A DNA stretch of 64,000 nucleotides from Hyphomonadaceae bacterium. Lineage in GTDB: Bacteria > Pseudomonadota > Alphaproteobacteria > Caulobacterales > Aquidulcibacteraceae. The DNA lies in NCBI GenBank assembly GCA_021731815.1, contig JAKFWO010000010.1:32912-96911 (forward strand). The letters are read 5' to 3'. Shown in pieces: positions 1-8,912 of the stretch. Every line of letters starts with the position of its first letter. The stretch's first letter is position 1. The translations under genes were made by a program, and so were the position numbers. Below the pieces are notes generated by a model. It did no database searches. It had not been told where the DNA came from and saw only the letters and a list, made by a program, of their open reading frames with translations.

Positions 1-173
1 CCCAGAACCCCCGTGGTCTTGGCCAGCACATCGGCCGCGCCCCGACCCGAAATCAGGCCGCTGCCCGAACCACCAATGCCGAGCGCACCCCCTTCCGAGC
101 GCTGCATCAGCACAAAGACGACCAGCAGGACACTGACGAGCAGCAGGACCGTAAGAAGGATGTTAAACAGCAC
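1..173 (-). CDS. secG: Preprotein translocase subunit SecG (partial, N-terminal part)
   Basis: SecG is the small accessory subunit of the SecYEG inner-membrane protein-export channel. The minus strand reads a hydrophobic first segment (LFNILLTVLLLVSVLLVVFVL) followed by the SecG signature LMQRSEGGALGIGG and a Gly/Ser-rich stretch; the rest lies beyond the left edge. I chose a GTG start at 173 because it puts about 20 residues before LMQRSEGG, as usual in the family, and has GAGG about 12 bases upstream. A TTG at 191 is an in-frame alternative. It lies downstream of tpiA on the same strand, a common arrangement of these two genes. Confidence 0.88.
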   Translation of the reverse strand, partial: MLFNILLTVLLLVSVLLVVFVLMQRSEGGALGIGGSGSGLISGRGAADVLAKTTGVL

Positions 174-408
174 GGATTTCAGTGACCTCAAAACAACCGG
201 AGATGTAAATGCTGATCAGGCGCAACAGGCGCGATCGGAATTCACTGCTCCCGGGGGGGACCATGCGCCGGCATCCTGTTGCCCGCGCCCTCTTGGCCGG
301 CAGGTGACTGACGCGGGATCAAAAGGTGCAGATAGCGTGCGCATGGTGAAAACGGAAGCCCCCGATGTGGGATCACCCGACTGAAAATCTGAGGATCATT
401 CCCCCGAC

Positions 409-1266
409 TCAAACCACCGGCGCAATCGCGCTCGCGCCGATCGCGAGAAATTTTTCCGCCGAAAGGCTCGCCCCGCCGACGAGAACCCCATTGATTCCGG
501 GCAGACCCAGAATAGCACCCGCATTTTCCGGCCGCACCGAACCACCATAAAGGATGACGATCTGATCCGCCAGAACGGGGGATCGCTGTGCGGCGGCGTG
601 GCGCAGCAATGCCGCCATCTCGGCAATCTCCTCGCCCTCGGGAATCATGCCCGTGCCGATCGCCCAATTGGGCTCATAGGCGATGATGAGCGGAAGCGCC
701 GGATCCTGCGGCAATGCCTCGCCCAATTGCGCCGAAATGGTCCGCGCCCCGTTGCCGATTCCCTCCCCCCGGCTGTTTTCTCCAACACAGAAGATCGGGA
801 CGAGCCCGGCCGCAATCGCTGCCATGCCCTTGGCGCGGATCATCGGGCCATTTTCGTGATGGCCGGTGCGGCGTTCGGAATGGCCGACAAGGACATAATC
901 GGCCCCCGCATCGGCGAGCATTTGCGCGCTGATGTCGCCGGTATAGGGGCCCTCAGGGGCCCAATGGCAATCCTGCCCGCCCAGTGCGACGCGCGCCCGG
1001 CCGTCCATCCCTGACCGGCCGCCATCGGCATCGAGGCATTGGGCCATTTCCCGCAGCAGGGTGGCAGGTGGGCAGAGGACGAATTTCAGCCGCTCATCTG
1101 ACTTTCGGGTTTTTTCATTGCGGAGCGGGGACGCATTGAGCATCTGCGCCCCACGCCCGATGGCGAGCGCTTCGGCCATGGCGTCCCGGGTTCCGTGCAT
1201 TTTCCAATTGCCGACGATCCAGATCGGCTGGTCAGCACGGCAGAAAGATCGATTATTTTCCGGCAT
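409..1266 (-). CDS. tpiA: Triose-phosphate isomerase
   Basis: Interconverts dihydroxyacetone phosphate and glyceraldehyde 3-phosphate in cytoplasmic glycolysis and gluconeogenesis. The 285-residue product shows the whole active site: GNWKMHG with Asn20 and Lys22, the catalytic His129 in GHSERR, the catalytic Glu198 in AYEPNWAIGTG, and the phosphate-binding YGGSV and GVLVGGASL near the C-terminus. An open frame extends 25 codons further upstream, but the ATG at 1266 has a GGCGGGG ribosome site and gives the usual N-terminus close to GNWKM, so I used it. A segment around residues 45-60 (charged, ahead of LKFVLCPPATLL) is slightly longer than in many homologues. The gene is divergent from ppiD across about 270 bases and is followed by secG on the same strand. 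Confidence 0.95.
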   Translation of the reverse strand: MPENNRSFCRADQPIWIVGNWKMHGTRDAMAEALAIGRGAQMLNASPLRNEKTRKSDERLKFVLCPPATLLREMAQCLDADGGRSGMDGRARVALGGQDCHWAPEGPYTGDISAQMLADAGADYVLVGHSERRTGHHENGPMIRAKGMAAIAAGLVPIFCVGENSRGEGIGNGARTISAQLGEALPQDPALPLIIAYEPNWAIGTGMIPEGEEIAEMAALLRHAAAQRSPVLADQIVILYGGSVRPENAGAILGLPGINGVLVGGASLSAEKFLAIGASAIAPVV

Positions 1267-1535
1267 GATCCCCGCCTGCCGTGGCACCCGCCCCTTCAGG
1301 GCCTGGATTGCACCTGCTTTTTGCATTCCTATTTTTCTCACAGTGAAAGCTCAAGCAAATAATCTGCGGAACGCGTTCATTCAGCCTGAATTGCCCGAAA
1401 GCGTCGACGCCCCGCCGCATGGCCCGACGTTTGGCCCTGATTACGGGCCCTGTCGACAAGCCCCGCCTTCATGCTAAGAGCCGCCGGTCAGGGGTGCCGG
1501 CTTCACCGCCCCCGATCGCTTGATGGGATACAGAC

Positions 1536-3497
1536 ATGCTTGAATGGCTTCGTAAATCGGCACGTTCGCCGATCTCGGTATTCTTCCTTTCCATTCTGGT
1601 CGCCGGCTTCGCCATTTTGGGATTCGGAAACGTCTTCCAGTTCAACCCTGCCAACCATATTGCTGTCGTGGGTGGCCGGGCCATCGCCCCGGCTGAATTC
1701 GAGCGTGCCATCGATCGTGAGATCGCCGCCGCCAAGGAGCAATTCGGTCAGGAACTCACCCGCGAACAGGCCAAATCCCTGGGGATCGCCTCGCGCGCGG
1801 TGCAGACGCTGATCGAATCCACTGCGATTGATGTCGACACCGCCAATTCCGGAATCATTGGTTCAAAGAAGGAAATGCTGGCCGCGATCAATGGCGCGCC
1901 CGCCTTCAAGGATGCGGTCTCGGGCCAGTTCTCGGTCAAGAAATATCAGGAATTCATCCGCAATGAATTCAAACTCGAGACTGCGGAATTTGAAAAGCTG
2001 TATCTGGTCGACCTCGCCCGCCAGGCAAATCTCGGAGCCATGCGCGCGGGGATCGTCGCGCCGCGGATTCTGCTCGATCCACTGCTGCAATATGCCGGCG
2101 AGACGCGCGATCTGCGGATTTTCATCCTTCCGGTCAGCCTTGCCGGCGATCCTGGCCAGCCCAAGCCCGACGAGCTGAGAACATTCTACACCCAAAATCC
2201 GCGCTTTTTCGCCCGCCCGGAACGGCGCCGTCTGGTGATCGCCTCCTTCGACCTGAAGGATTTCCTCGGCACCACCACAGTTTCCGAAGAAGAAATTCGC
2301 CAGGCCTTTGAAGCGCGAAAGAAAAATCTCGGCGGGGCAAAGCGCGCGACCTTCGAACAGGCGGTGTTCCCGAATGAGGAGGCGGCCTCCAAAGCCCGGC
2401 GCGAGCTGACCGAAAATGCCGATTTCGCGGCCATCGCCAAGACCCATGGCGGCGACAGCCCGGCACGCATTGAAAAAGTCGCGCAGACCGATCTGTCCGA
2501 CGCGCTATGGGCCAATGCGGTGTTCGCGGCCAAACCCGGTGCCGCGATCGGCCCGTTCAAATCGGGCGAGCAATGGCTGGTGGGGCGGCTTGTGGAATTC
2601 ATTCCCGCGCCGGTCCCGACCCTCGAGGCTTTCCGCACCGATCTCATGGTCGAGTTGCGTTCCGAAAAAGCGCGGGTCGCGCTCGAAGAAGCGCTGGAAT
2701 CCTTTGAGGATGCCCGTGGCGGTGGCACTGATATCGTGGAGGCCGCCGAAAAAGTCGGGGCGCTGGTCCAGGAATTCGTGCCCGCTGATGCGCAGGGTAT
2801 CGATTCCGAAGGCAATGTCGTGGTCTTTTTCCGCGATGAGGCCCCGGCGTTGCGCAAGGCCTTCGAACTTGCATCGGGCGAGACCTCCGATTTGTTCAAA
2901 TTGCGCGACGATTCGGCCGCCTTTATCAAGGTTGAGGCCATCGAACCGGCCGGCACCGAGGCCTTTGAAAAGGTCGAGACCCGCGCCTCCGAAATCTGGC
3001 GCGCCCGCAAGCGGGGTGAGGCGATGGAAGCGCGCGCCGCGGCCTTTACCGCGACCCTGAAACCGGGGGCGAATTTCACTGCCGCCGCCCAGGCCGCCAA
3101 GGCCATCGCGCTGCCGCCCGCCGCCAATGTGCCGCGGGGGGCCAGCAATGAGGTGTTGTCGGCCGAATTGAGCCAGCGCGCCTTCGCCGCGGCGACCGGC
3201 GAAGTCGTCAGCGCTGCCGCGCCCCAGGACGGATCGATGATCCTCATTCTGGTCGAGAAAATTTCTCCGCCCGATCTGTCCTCGCCACCGGCTTATCTCG
3301 AGCAGGCTGTGACCTCGGTCCGGGAACGCGTGACCAATGACGCTTTCGAGCGTTATCGCGCGCGCCTGCGCGAAACCCTGAAGGAAAAGATCAATCAGAC
3401 CCGGCTCGATGAATATACCAAACCGGCGGACGGTGCTTCAGCTGGTTCCCCGCCCGGCGGAGCCTCCGCGCCGGAAGGGGACGTCAACCAGCCATGA
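1536..3497 (+). CDS. ppiD: Periplasmic folding chaperone / peptidyl-prolyl isomerase, PpiD (SurA_N) family
   Basis: PpiD-type proteins are anchored in the inner membrane and help fold proteins leaving the Sec channel. The 653-residue product begins with the family N-terminus (MLEWLRKSARSPISVFFLSILVAGFAILGFG), a single membrane anchor, then a SurA_N-like helical region with IDREIAAAKEQFG, a degenerate parvulin-like domain near residues 230-360 (RRRLVIASF, ATFEQAVFPNEE, DFAAIAKTHGGDS, GPFKSGEQWLVGRL) and a second divergent repeat. The C-terminus is low-complexity Ala/Gly/Pro. It lies divergently from tpiA and overlaps trpE by four bases (ATGA), so ppiD and the trp genes are probably co-transcribed; this linkage is common in alphaproteobacteria. 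The parvulin domain looks diverged, so chaperone activity is safer to assume than isomerase activity. Confidence 0.88.
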   Translation: MLEWLRKSARSPISVFFLSILVAGFAILGFGNVFQFNPANHIAVVGGRAIAPAEFERAIDREIAAAKEQFGQELTREQAKSLGIASRAVQTLIESTAIDVDTANSGIIGSKKEMLAAINGAPAFKDAVSGQFSVKKYQEFIRNEFKLETAEFEKLYLVDLARQANLGAMRAGIVAPRILLDPLLQYAGETRDLRIFILPVSLAGDPGQPKPDELRTFYTQNPRFFARPERRRLVIASFDLKDFLGTTTVSEEEIRQAFEARKKNLGGAKRATFEQAVFPNEEAASKARRELTENADFAAIAKTHGGDSPARIEKVAQTDLSDALWANAVFAAKPGAAIGPFKSGEQWLVGRLVEFIPAPVPTLEAFRTDLMVELRSEKARVALEEALESFEDARGGGTDIVEAAEKVGALVQEFVPADAQGIDSEGNVVVFFRDEAPALRKAFELASGETSDLFKLRDDSAAFIKVEAIEPAGTEAFEKVETRASEIWRARKRGEAMEARAAAFTATLKPGANFTAAAQAAKAIALPPAANVPRGASNEVLSAELSQRAFAAATGEVVSAAAPQDGSMILILVEKISPPDLSSPPAYLEQAVTSVRERVTNDAFERYRARLRETLKEKINQTRLDEYTKPADGASAGSPPGGASAPEGDVNQP

Positions 3498-5035
3498 GCT
3501 TTGGCGACGACATGCGTTTGGATGCGCCGGGAGAGGCCAGCGCGGCTTTTCTGGCCGGCTATGCGGCAGGCCGACCGCAAATTGTGGCGCATCGGCTGAT
3601 CGATGATCTGAACACGCCGCTCGGTGCCTTGCTGAAATGCGGAGCCGCGCGACCGGGGACCATCCTGCTCGAATCCGGATCGGGCGGTGAATCGCGCGGG
3701 CGCTATTCCATCCTCGCTTTGGACCCGGTGGCAGCCTTCCGTATCCATCGCGATCGCTTCGAGATGAGCGCGTCGGGTGGCCTCGAGGATGGCGATTTCG
3801 CACCCGTCACCGGTCCTGCTGCGGGGCCCGATCCACTGGCTGCCTTGCGCACCGAAAGCCAGCGCGAATTCGACCGCCCCCCCGGATTGCCGCCGGCGGC
3901 GGCGGGGTTGTTCGGTTTCTTCGCTTATGACATCGTGCGGAGGGTGGAAGCCCTGCCCGACCAGGCTGCGGATCCGCTCGACACGCCCGAAGCCCTGTTC
4001 GTGCGACCGGGGATTGTCGCGATTTTCGACACTCTCACGCAGGAAATCATCGTCACCGCGCCGGTGTTACCCCGCATGGACGTGGACGGGCCGGGTGCCT
4101 TTGCTTCTGCCCGCGCGCGGATCGCACAATTCTGCGCCCGCTTGCGCGCGCCCGAACCCGCAGACCTCCACCCGCATCCCGGCGAGCCGCCGGCGCAAAA
4201 AAGCGAGCCCGCCAGCAATCGCAGCCGGGCCGAATATCATGCGATGGTCGCAAGGGCCCGGGATTACATCACAGCCGGCGATATTTTCCAGGTCGTGCCC
4301 AGCCAGCGTTTTTCATTGGCCTTTGCACCGCCGGCAATTGCGCTTTACCGCTCGCTGCGGCGGATCAATCCCTCGCCTTATCTCTATTTTCTGAATATGG
4401 GGGGCTTTGCGATCGTCGGGGCCAGCCCGGAAATCCTTGTCAGCGTGCGGGCGGGGACCGTCACCATCCGCCCGATCGCGGGCACGGCCAAACGCGGGGC
4501 CAGTCCCGCCGAGGACGCGGCAATCGAGGCGCAATTGCTGGCCGACCCCAAAGAGCGCGCCGAACATATCATGCTGCTCGATCTGGGTCGCAATGATGTC
4601 GGCCGCGTCGCCCGACCGGGCAGTGTGCGGGTCACCGAATCCTTCACCATCGAGCGCTACAGCCATGTCATGCATGTGGTATCGAATGTGGTGGGCGAAA
4701 TCGCCGCCGGGCGCGACACATTCGAGGCCCTGCTCGCCGGCTTTCCCGCCGGGACGGTGTCGGGGGCACCCAAGGTGCGGGCCATGCAGATCATCGCCGA
4801 GCTCGAACCCCATAAACGCGGAATCTATGGCGGCGGCATCGGCTATTTCGGGGCCGGCGGAGACATGGATTTCGCGATTGCCCTGCGCACAGCGGTCGTC
4901 AGGGATGGCGTGATGTCGATTCAGGCCGGTGGCGGCGTGGTGCTCGATTCCGATCCTGAAGGCGAGTATCAGGAATCCAATAACAAAGCGGCAGCCATGT
5001 TTCGTGCGGCTGCCGATGCCTGGCGATTTGCCTGA
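3494..5035 (+). CDS. trpE: Anthranilate synthase component I
   Basis: Converts chorismate to anthranilate with ammonia from TrpG, the first committed step of tryptophan synthesis. The 513-residue product has the N-terminal regulatory domain (LLESGSGGESRGRYSILAL, part of the Trp feedback site) and the C-terminal chorismate-binding domain with PSQRFSLAF, NPSPYLYFLN, IRPIAGTAKRG, DLGRNDVGRV, the GFPAGTVSGAPK loop and GGIGYFG. The start ATG overlaps the ppiD stop, implying translational coupling. No leader peptide or attenuator is possible directly upstream because ppiD occupies the space. The last four codons and stop lie in a 12-base tandem duplication (see the repeat at 5014-5059), giving a second in-frame TGA 12 bases downstream. 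The gene is followed by trpG after 81 bases. Confidence 0.96.
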   Translation: MSFGDDMRLDAPGEASAAFLAGYAAGRPQIVAHRLIDDLNTPLGALLKCGAARPGTILLESGSGGESRGRYSILALDPVAAFRIHRDRFEMSASGGLEDGDFAPVTGPAAGPDPLAALRTESQREFDRPPGLPPAAAGLFGFFAYDIVRRVEALPDQAADPLDTPEALFVRPGIVAIFDTLTQEIIVTAPVLPRMDVDGPGAFASARARIAQFCARLRAPEPADLHPHPGEPPAQKSEPASNRSRAEYHAMVARARDYITAGDIFQVVPSQRFSLAFAPPAIALYRSLRRINPSPYLYFLNMGGFAIVGASPEILVSVRAGTVTIRPIAGTAKRGASPAEDAAIEAQLLADPKERAEHIMLLDLGRNDVGRVARPGSVRVTESFTIERYSHVMHVVSNVVGEIAAGRDTFEALLAGFPAGTVSGAPKVRAMQIIAELEPHKRGIYGGGIGYFGAGGDMDFAIALRTAVVRDGVMSIQAGGGVVLDSDPEGEYQESNNKAAAMFRAAADAWRFA

Positions 5036-5059
5036 CGATTTGCCTGACGAATTGCCTGG
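5014..5059 (+). repeat. 12-bp tandem duplication spanning the trpE stop codon
   Basis: The unit CGATTTGCCTGA occurs at 5024-5035 and again exactly at 5036-5047, followed by a diverged copy, CGAATTGCCTGG, at 5048-5059; a partial copy (CGATGCCTGG) precedes them at 5014-5023. The first full copy ends with the trpE stop, so the second supplies an in-frame backup stop. This looks like recent slippage or unequal duplication in the trpE-trpG spacer rather than a regulatory array. Confidence 0.85.
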
Positions 5060-5116
5060 TGCTTCGCTTTCCGGTTCCGATCGGCTTTTTCTTCTTCACC
5101 ACCCTCACACAATGCC

Positions 5117-5716
5117 ATGATCCTCGTCATCGATAATTACGACAGCTTCACCTATAATCTCGTGCATTATATCGAGGAACTCGGCGCAAAAACCGTCGTC
5201 CGGCGCAATGACGCGCTGAGCGTGCAGGATGCGCTGGCAATGGGCGCGGAGGCGATCGTATTGTCGCCGGGTCCCTGCACACCCAATGAGGCCGGGATCT
5301 GTCTGCCGCTCATCCGGGGTGCCGCTCCACACCTTCCCATTCTCGGGGTCTGTCTCGGCCATCAGGCGATCGGCCAGGCCTTTGGCGGCGAGGTCGTCGC
5401 CGCCCATGAGATCGTTCATGGCAAGACGAGCCCGATCCACCATTTCGACCGCGGGCTGTTCGAAGGGCTGCCCCAGGATTTCTCCGCTGTGCGCTATCAT
5501 AGCCTCGCAATTGCGCGTGAGGGGCTGCCCGCAGAACTCGAAGTGGATGCGCGCACCGCCGATGGCGAGATCATGGCCCTGCGCCACCGCGACCGCCCCG
5601 TTTTCGGCGTGCAATTCCACCCCGAATCCATCGGTTCCGAGCATGGCAAGGCCATCATCCGCCGGTTTCTCGAGGCCGCAGGTGCAACGCTCACCCCGCT
5701 GATGAATGCGCAATGA
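5117..5716 (+). CDS. trpG: Anthranilate synthase component II (glutamine amidotransferase)
   Basis: A 199-residue class I glutamine amidotransferase that hydrolyses glutamine and passes ammonia to TrpE. It starts MILVIDNYDSFTYNLVHYIEELG, typical of TrpG/PabA, and has the nucleophile elbow GVCLGHQAIGQAFGG and the C-terminal HPESIGSEHG (catalytic His and Glu). The protein could also serve PabB in folate synthesis, as PabA-type subunits often do. Its stop overlaps the trpD ATG by four bases, indicating coupled translation in the order trpE-trpG-trpD-trpC. Confidence 0.95.
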   Translation: MILVIDNYDSFTYNLVHYIEELGAKTVVRRNDALSVQDALAMGAEAIVLSPGPCTPNEAGICLPLIRGAAPHLPILGVCLGHQAIGQAFGGEVVAAHEIVHGKTSPIHHFDRGLFEGLPQDFSAVRYHSLAIAREGLPAELEVDARTADGEIMALRHRDRPVFGVQFHPESIGSEHGKAIIRRFLEAAGATLTPLMNAQ

Positions 5717-6750
5717 GCACCCGATTGCAGCGCCTGATCCGCGATCTATCGGAGGCGCGGAACGTGCCCTCCGACGCGCTGGAGGCCGGTTTCGGCGCTG
5801 TTTTCGCAGGCGAGGCAAGTCCGGTCCAGATCGGGGCCTTCATCATGGCGCTTAAATTGCGCCCGCTATCGGCGGATTTGCTCGTGGCCGGCGCACGGGC
5901 CTTGCGGGCCAATGGGCGTTCGATCAAGGCCCCTCTGGAAGCGGTCGATACCTGTGGCACGGGCGGGGATGGATTATCCACGCTCAATATCAGCACGGCG
6001 GCGGCGATCGTCGCGGCCGGGGCCGGAGCCATCATCGCCAAGCATGGCGGGCGCGCGGTAAGCTCCAAAGCCGGCTCGGCCGAGACATTGGCCGCGCTCG
6101 GCGTCAATCCGGCGATGAGCGAAAGCCAGGCGGCGCGCGCTTTGTCGGAAGTCCGGCTCGGCTTTTTTCTTGCGGCCCATTGGCGCATCGGCATGGCCCA
6201 TGTCGCCCCGGCGCGAGCGGAACTCGGCTTTCGTTCCATCTTCAATCTGCTCGGACCGCTGGCCAATCCGGCGGGCGCGCGTCGCCAGGTGCTCGGCGTA
6301 TGGCGCGAGGATCTTGTTGGCCCCATGGCGGAAGCGCTGCGAGACCTCGGAATCGCCCATGCTTTCGTCGTCCATGGTGCCGACGGGTTGGACGAAATCA
6401 GTGTCACCGCGCCGACCTTTTTCGCCGAAATCCGCAATGGCACCATTCGCCGCTTCGTGCGCACCCCCGGAGATTGGGGGGTCCCGCGCGCACGACTCTC
6501 CGACCTTGTGGGCGGAGACCCCGAACAGAATGCGGCCGCGATCACGCGCCTGCTCGATGGCGCGCCCGGGCCCTTCCGGGATGCGGCGATCGTCAATGCG
6601 GGCGCGGCACTCGTGGTCGCGGGGCGGGCCGCGAGCATTGGCGAGGGTGCATGTCAGGCGGCCGTCGCGCTCGATGACGGACGCGCGCGCGCAGCACTCG
6701 AAGGCCTCGTGCGGATCTCGCATGAACCCGGTATGGAGGCACCGGAATGA
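5713..6750 (+). CDS. trpD: Anthranilate phosphoribosyltransferase
   Basis: Transfers phosphoribose from PRPP to anthranilate, the second step of the tryptophan branch. The 345-residue product has the N-terminal helical domain (MSTRLQRLIRDLSEA) and the PRPP-binding segments DTCGTGGDG near residues 79-87, AKHGGRAVSSKAGSAE, the GFFLAAHWRIGMAHVAPARAELG region and the FNLLGPLANPA motif. The length is normal. The ATG overlaps the trpG stop and the trpD stop overlaps the trpC start, so the three are translationally chained. Confidence 0.95.
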   Translation: MSTRLQRLIRDLSEARNVPSDALEAGFGAVFAGEASPVQIGAFIMALKLRPLSADLLVAGARALRANGRSIKAPLEAVDTCGTGGDGLSTLNISTAAAIVAAGAGAIIAKHGGRAVSSKAGSAETLAALGVNPAMSESQAARALSEVRLGFFLAAHWRIGMAHVAPARAELGFRSIFNLLGPLANPAGARRQVLGVWREDLVGPMAEALRDLGIAHAFVVHGADGLDEISVTAPTFFAEIRNGTIRRFVRTPGDWGVPRARLSDLVGGDPEQNAAAITRLLDGAPGPFRDAAIVNAGAALVVAGRAASIGEGACQAAVALDDGRARAALEGLVRISHEPGMEAPE

Positions 6751-7544
6751 ATGATTATCTGGCGCAGATCCTCGCCGACAAGGCCGATGAAATCCGCCGG
6801 CTCGAAGCCGATATCGGCTTCGCGGAAATGACCCGCCGCGCGCTGGCGGCCACGCCCCCACGGGGATTCGAACGCGCGTTACGGGCCGCGTCTGGCGGGC
6901 CGGTTTTCCCGGTCATTGCCGAGATCAAGAAGGCGAGTCCCTCCCGCGGGCTGATCCGCGCCGATTTCGACCCGCAAATGCTCGCCCAAAGCTATCAGCG
7001 CGGCGGGGCCGCGTGCCTGTCCGTCCTGACTGACGGGCCTGGCTTTCAGGGCACGGAAGCGGATTTCAGGGCCGCGCGCGCGGCGGTCGATCGGCCGGTA
7101 TTGCGCAAGGATTTCATGCTCGCCCCGATCCAGATTCTGGAATCGCGGGCCATGGGTGCCGATTGCATTCTGCTGATCATGGCGATCCTTACCGCTGCAC
7201 AGGCCGCGGCGCTCCGCGCTTTGGCCCATGGTCTGGGCATGGATGTGCTGGCTGAGTGTCATGACGAAGCCGAGATCGCGCGGGCGCAGCTTCTTCCAAA
7301 AACAATGATCGGGATCAATAACCGCAATCTGCGCAGCTTTGAGACTTCGCTGGCCACCACCGCCAGGCTTGCGCCGCTGGTTGAACCGGGCCGATTGATC
7401 GTCGCCGAGAGCGGAATCGCCACAGCCGATGATTTCACCCGGTTGTGGGGCGATGGCGCGCGTGCATTCCTGATCGGCGAGACATTGATGCGCGCGCGTG
7501 ATCCGGGGGCGTTGCTCGCCGAAATCGCGCGGACGGGTGATTAG
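6747..7544 (+). CDS. trpC: Indole-3-glycerol phosphate synthase
   Basis: Closes the indole ring from CdRP, the fourth step of tryptophan synthesis. The 265-residue TIM-barrel protein contains FPVIAEIKKASPSRGLI (catalytic Lys), VLRKDFMLAPIQI (second catalytic Lys), AECHDEAE, GINNRNLRSFET and VAESGIAT, all in family order. It is a monofunctional TrpC, not fused to TrpF. It is the last gene of the ppiD-trpEGDC run; moaC, moeA and lexA, which often follow in alphaproteobacteria, are not present here. It meets the DUF192 gene tail to tail across 67 bases. Confidence 0.95.
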   Translation: MNDYLAQILADKADEIRRLEADIGFAEMTRRALAATPPRGFERALRAASGGPVFPVIAEIKKASPSRGLIRADFDPQMLAQSYQRGGAACLSVLTDGPGFQGTEADFRAARAAVDRPVLRKDFMLAPIQILESRAMGADCILLIMAILTAAQAAALRALAHGLGMDVLAECHDEAEIARAQLLPKTMIGINNRNLRSFETSLATTARLAPLVEPGRLIVAESGIATADDFTRLWGDGARAFLIGETLMRARDPGALLAEIARTGD

Positions 7545-7611
7545 CACGGTAATCGACCGCCGCCGGTATTCTCATACCAAACCAGCCCCCGCCGGCCCCT
7601 CAATCCCGCGC

Positions 7612-8154
7612 TTATTTCTTCGCTTTTGCGGTGGCAGTGGGCTTGAACAGCCTGTGTTCGACAAAATCACCGACCTTGATCCCGCGGGCGCGGGCGGTTC
7701 CGGCATTGAGTTCGAGCACTGCAAGGATCTCCCCGCCCGAGGAGATCTGGCGGTCCGACAAGGGCCGCGCGCCGGCGATGGAAATGATCCGGCCTTTGGC
7801 ATCGATGAAGACCATATCGAGCGGAATCAGCGTGTTTCGCATCCACATATGGACGTGGCGCGAGGTTTCGAAATCAAAAAGCATCCCGCGATCGGCCGCG
7901 AGACTTTCGCGGTTCATCAACCCCTGGGCGCGTTCGGCATCGTTATCGGCGATTTCGACTGTGAAGGCGACGCTGCCCGCCTTCGTCCGGACCGAGAGTT
8001 TCTCCTCGGTGAATTTTACGCCGGTTTTGGGCGCATTCTTGTTGGCGCTTGCCGCCGCACCGCCGACCGGATCGGGTTGGCCCGAAGCGATCGTCGCAAA
8101 GCCCAACAGAAACGCCACGGCCGCTACCGTCGCCAGAATTCGGGAAAATGTCAT
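7612..8154 (-). CDS. DUF192 family exported protein
   Basis: A 180-residue protein with an N-terminal signal sequence (hydrophobic AAVAFLLGFATIASG, then a cleavage region) and a DUF192 domain from about residue 48: FTVEIADNDAERAQGLMNRESL, GMLFDFETSRHVHMWMRNTLIPLDMVFID and EILAVLELNAGTARARGIKVGD. DUF192 proteins are small periplasmic beta-barrel proteins of unknown biochemical role. It lies 74 bases downstream of the cold-shock gene on the same strand, a pairing seen in many alphaproteobacteria, so the two are probably one transcript. The C-terminus is a short Lys/Ala tail. Confidence 0.85.
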   Translation of the reverse strand: MTFSRILATVAAVAFLLGFATIASGQPDPVGGAAASANKNAPKTGVKFTEEKLSVRTKAGSVAFTVEIADNDAERAQGLMNRESLAADRGMLFDFETSRHVHMWMRNTLIPLDMVFIDAKGRIISIAGARPLSDRQISSGGEILAVLELNAGTARARGIKVGDFVEHRLFKPTATAKAKK

Positions 8155-8228
8155 CGTGCCGCTCGGTTATGTGTCCGCGTCAATCCATTGGGGTCTTATC
8201 GGGCGGAGGGCGATGGCGCAAGGCCTGT

Positions 8229-8912
8229 TCAGCCCCGCGTCCTGGCGGGCCCGGGATTCTCGCGTATATTGACCGCCACCTGACCCTTCGGGCCGTTCCC
8301 CAATTGCACCAGAAATTGCTGGCCGGGGGCGATTTCCGCGATCCCGGCCCGGCGCAGGGTTTCGGCATGGAGGAAGATGTCGCGGGTGTCGCTGGCGAGA
8401 TTGACGAAGCCATAGCCCTTGCTGCGGTTGAACCATTTTACCGAAGCGATTTCATAGCTTCCCGGGGTCTCACAGGCGGCATTATCCGCGCCATTGGGTC
8501 CTTGCGGGCCATTTTGCGATCCTGTCCCTGATTCAGGATCGACCGACACCGGCCGGGAGTTTTCCCCATATCGGGTGCCGCCTGAAGCCTGGTGCTCCAT
8601 CCCCGTAACGGAGCCGGATTCGCCCGTCGGGAAAGCCCCGGTGGTCGCGCTGAGCAGCTTCACCGCCTGGAATCCCTTGGTGCGCCGGGCGGCCTCGATC
8701 ACCACCTGCGCGCCTTCATTGGGGGATTCGCACCCCGCCCGGCGCACGCATGAAATATGCAGCAGGACATCCCCACTTCCCGCTGGCAAATCCGAACCCG
8801 GATCAGGCACCACAAAACCATAGCCCCGCGCCGGGTCGAACCATTTGATCCGGCCCGACAAGCGGATGGCGGGATCGTGCTCAATTCCTCCGGCAAAATC
8901 GCATTCGCTCAT
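8229..8912 (-). CDS. Cold-shock protein with two CSD domains
   Basis: A 227-residue protein with two cold-shock (OB-fold) domains that bind single-stranded nucleic acid. Domain 1 runs from about residue 18 ([18 protein letters not shown], then [13 protein letters not shown]) and domain 2 from about residue 155 ([18 protein letters not shown], then [13 protein letters not shown]); both keep the RNP1-like KGYGFV/RGYGFV strand. The linker, residues 90-150, is rich in Gly, Ser, Thr and Pro and looks disordered. Double-CSD proteins of this kind are typical of alphaproteobacteria. It is upstream of and probably co-transcribed with the DUF192 gene. Whether it is cold-induced cannot be told from sequence. 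Confidence 0.9.
   Translation of the reverse strand: MSECDFAGGIEHDPAIRLSGRIKWFDPARGYGFVVPDPGSDLPAGSGDVLLHISCVRRAGCESPNEGAQVVIEAARRTKGFQAVKLLSATTGAFPTGESGSVTGMEHQASGGTRYGENSRPVSVDPESGTGSQNGPQGPNGADNAACETPGSYEIASVKWFNRSKGYGFVNLASDTRDIFLHAETLRRAGIAEIAPGQQFLVQLGNGPKGQVAVNIRENPGPARTRG

Noticed and set aside
2186..3247. 353-residue minus-strand open frame inside ppiD
   Set aside because: Ala/Ser/Arg-rich translation typical of the antisense of a GC-rich gene; ppiD has domain support.
5036..5116. Possible trp attenuator between trpE and trpG
   Set aside because: No leader peptide with tandem Trp codons and no terminator hairpin; the sequence is explained by the 12-bp duplication.
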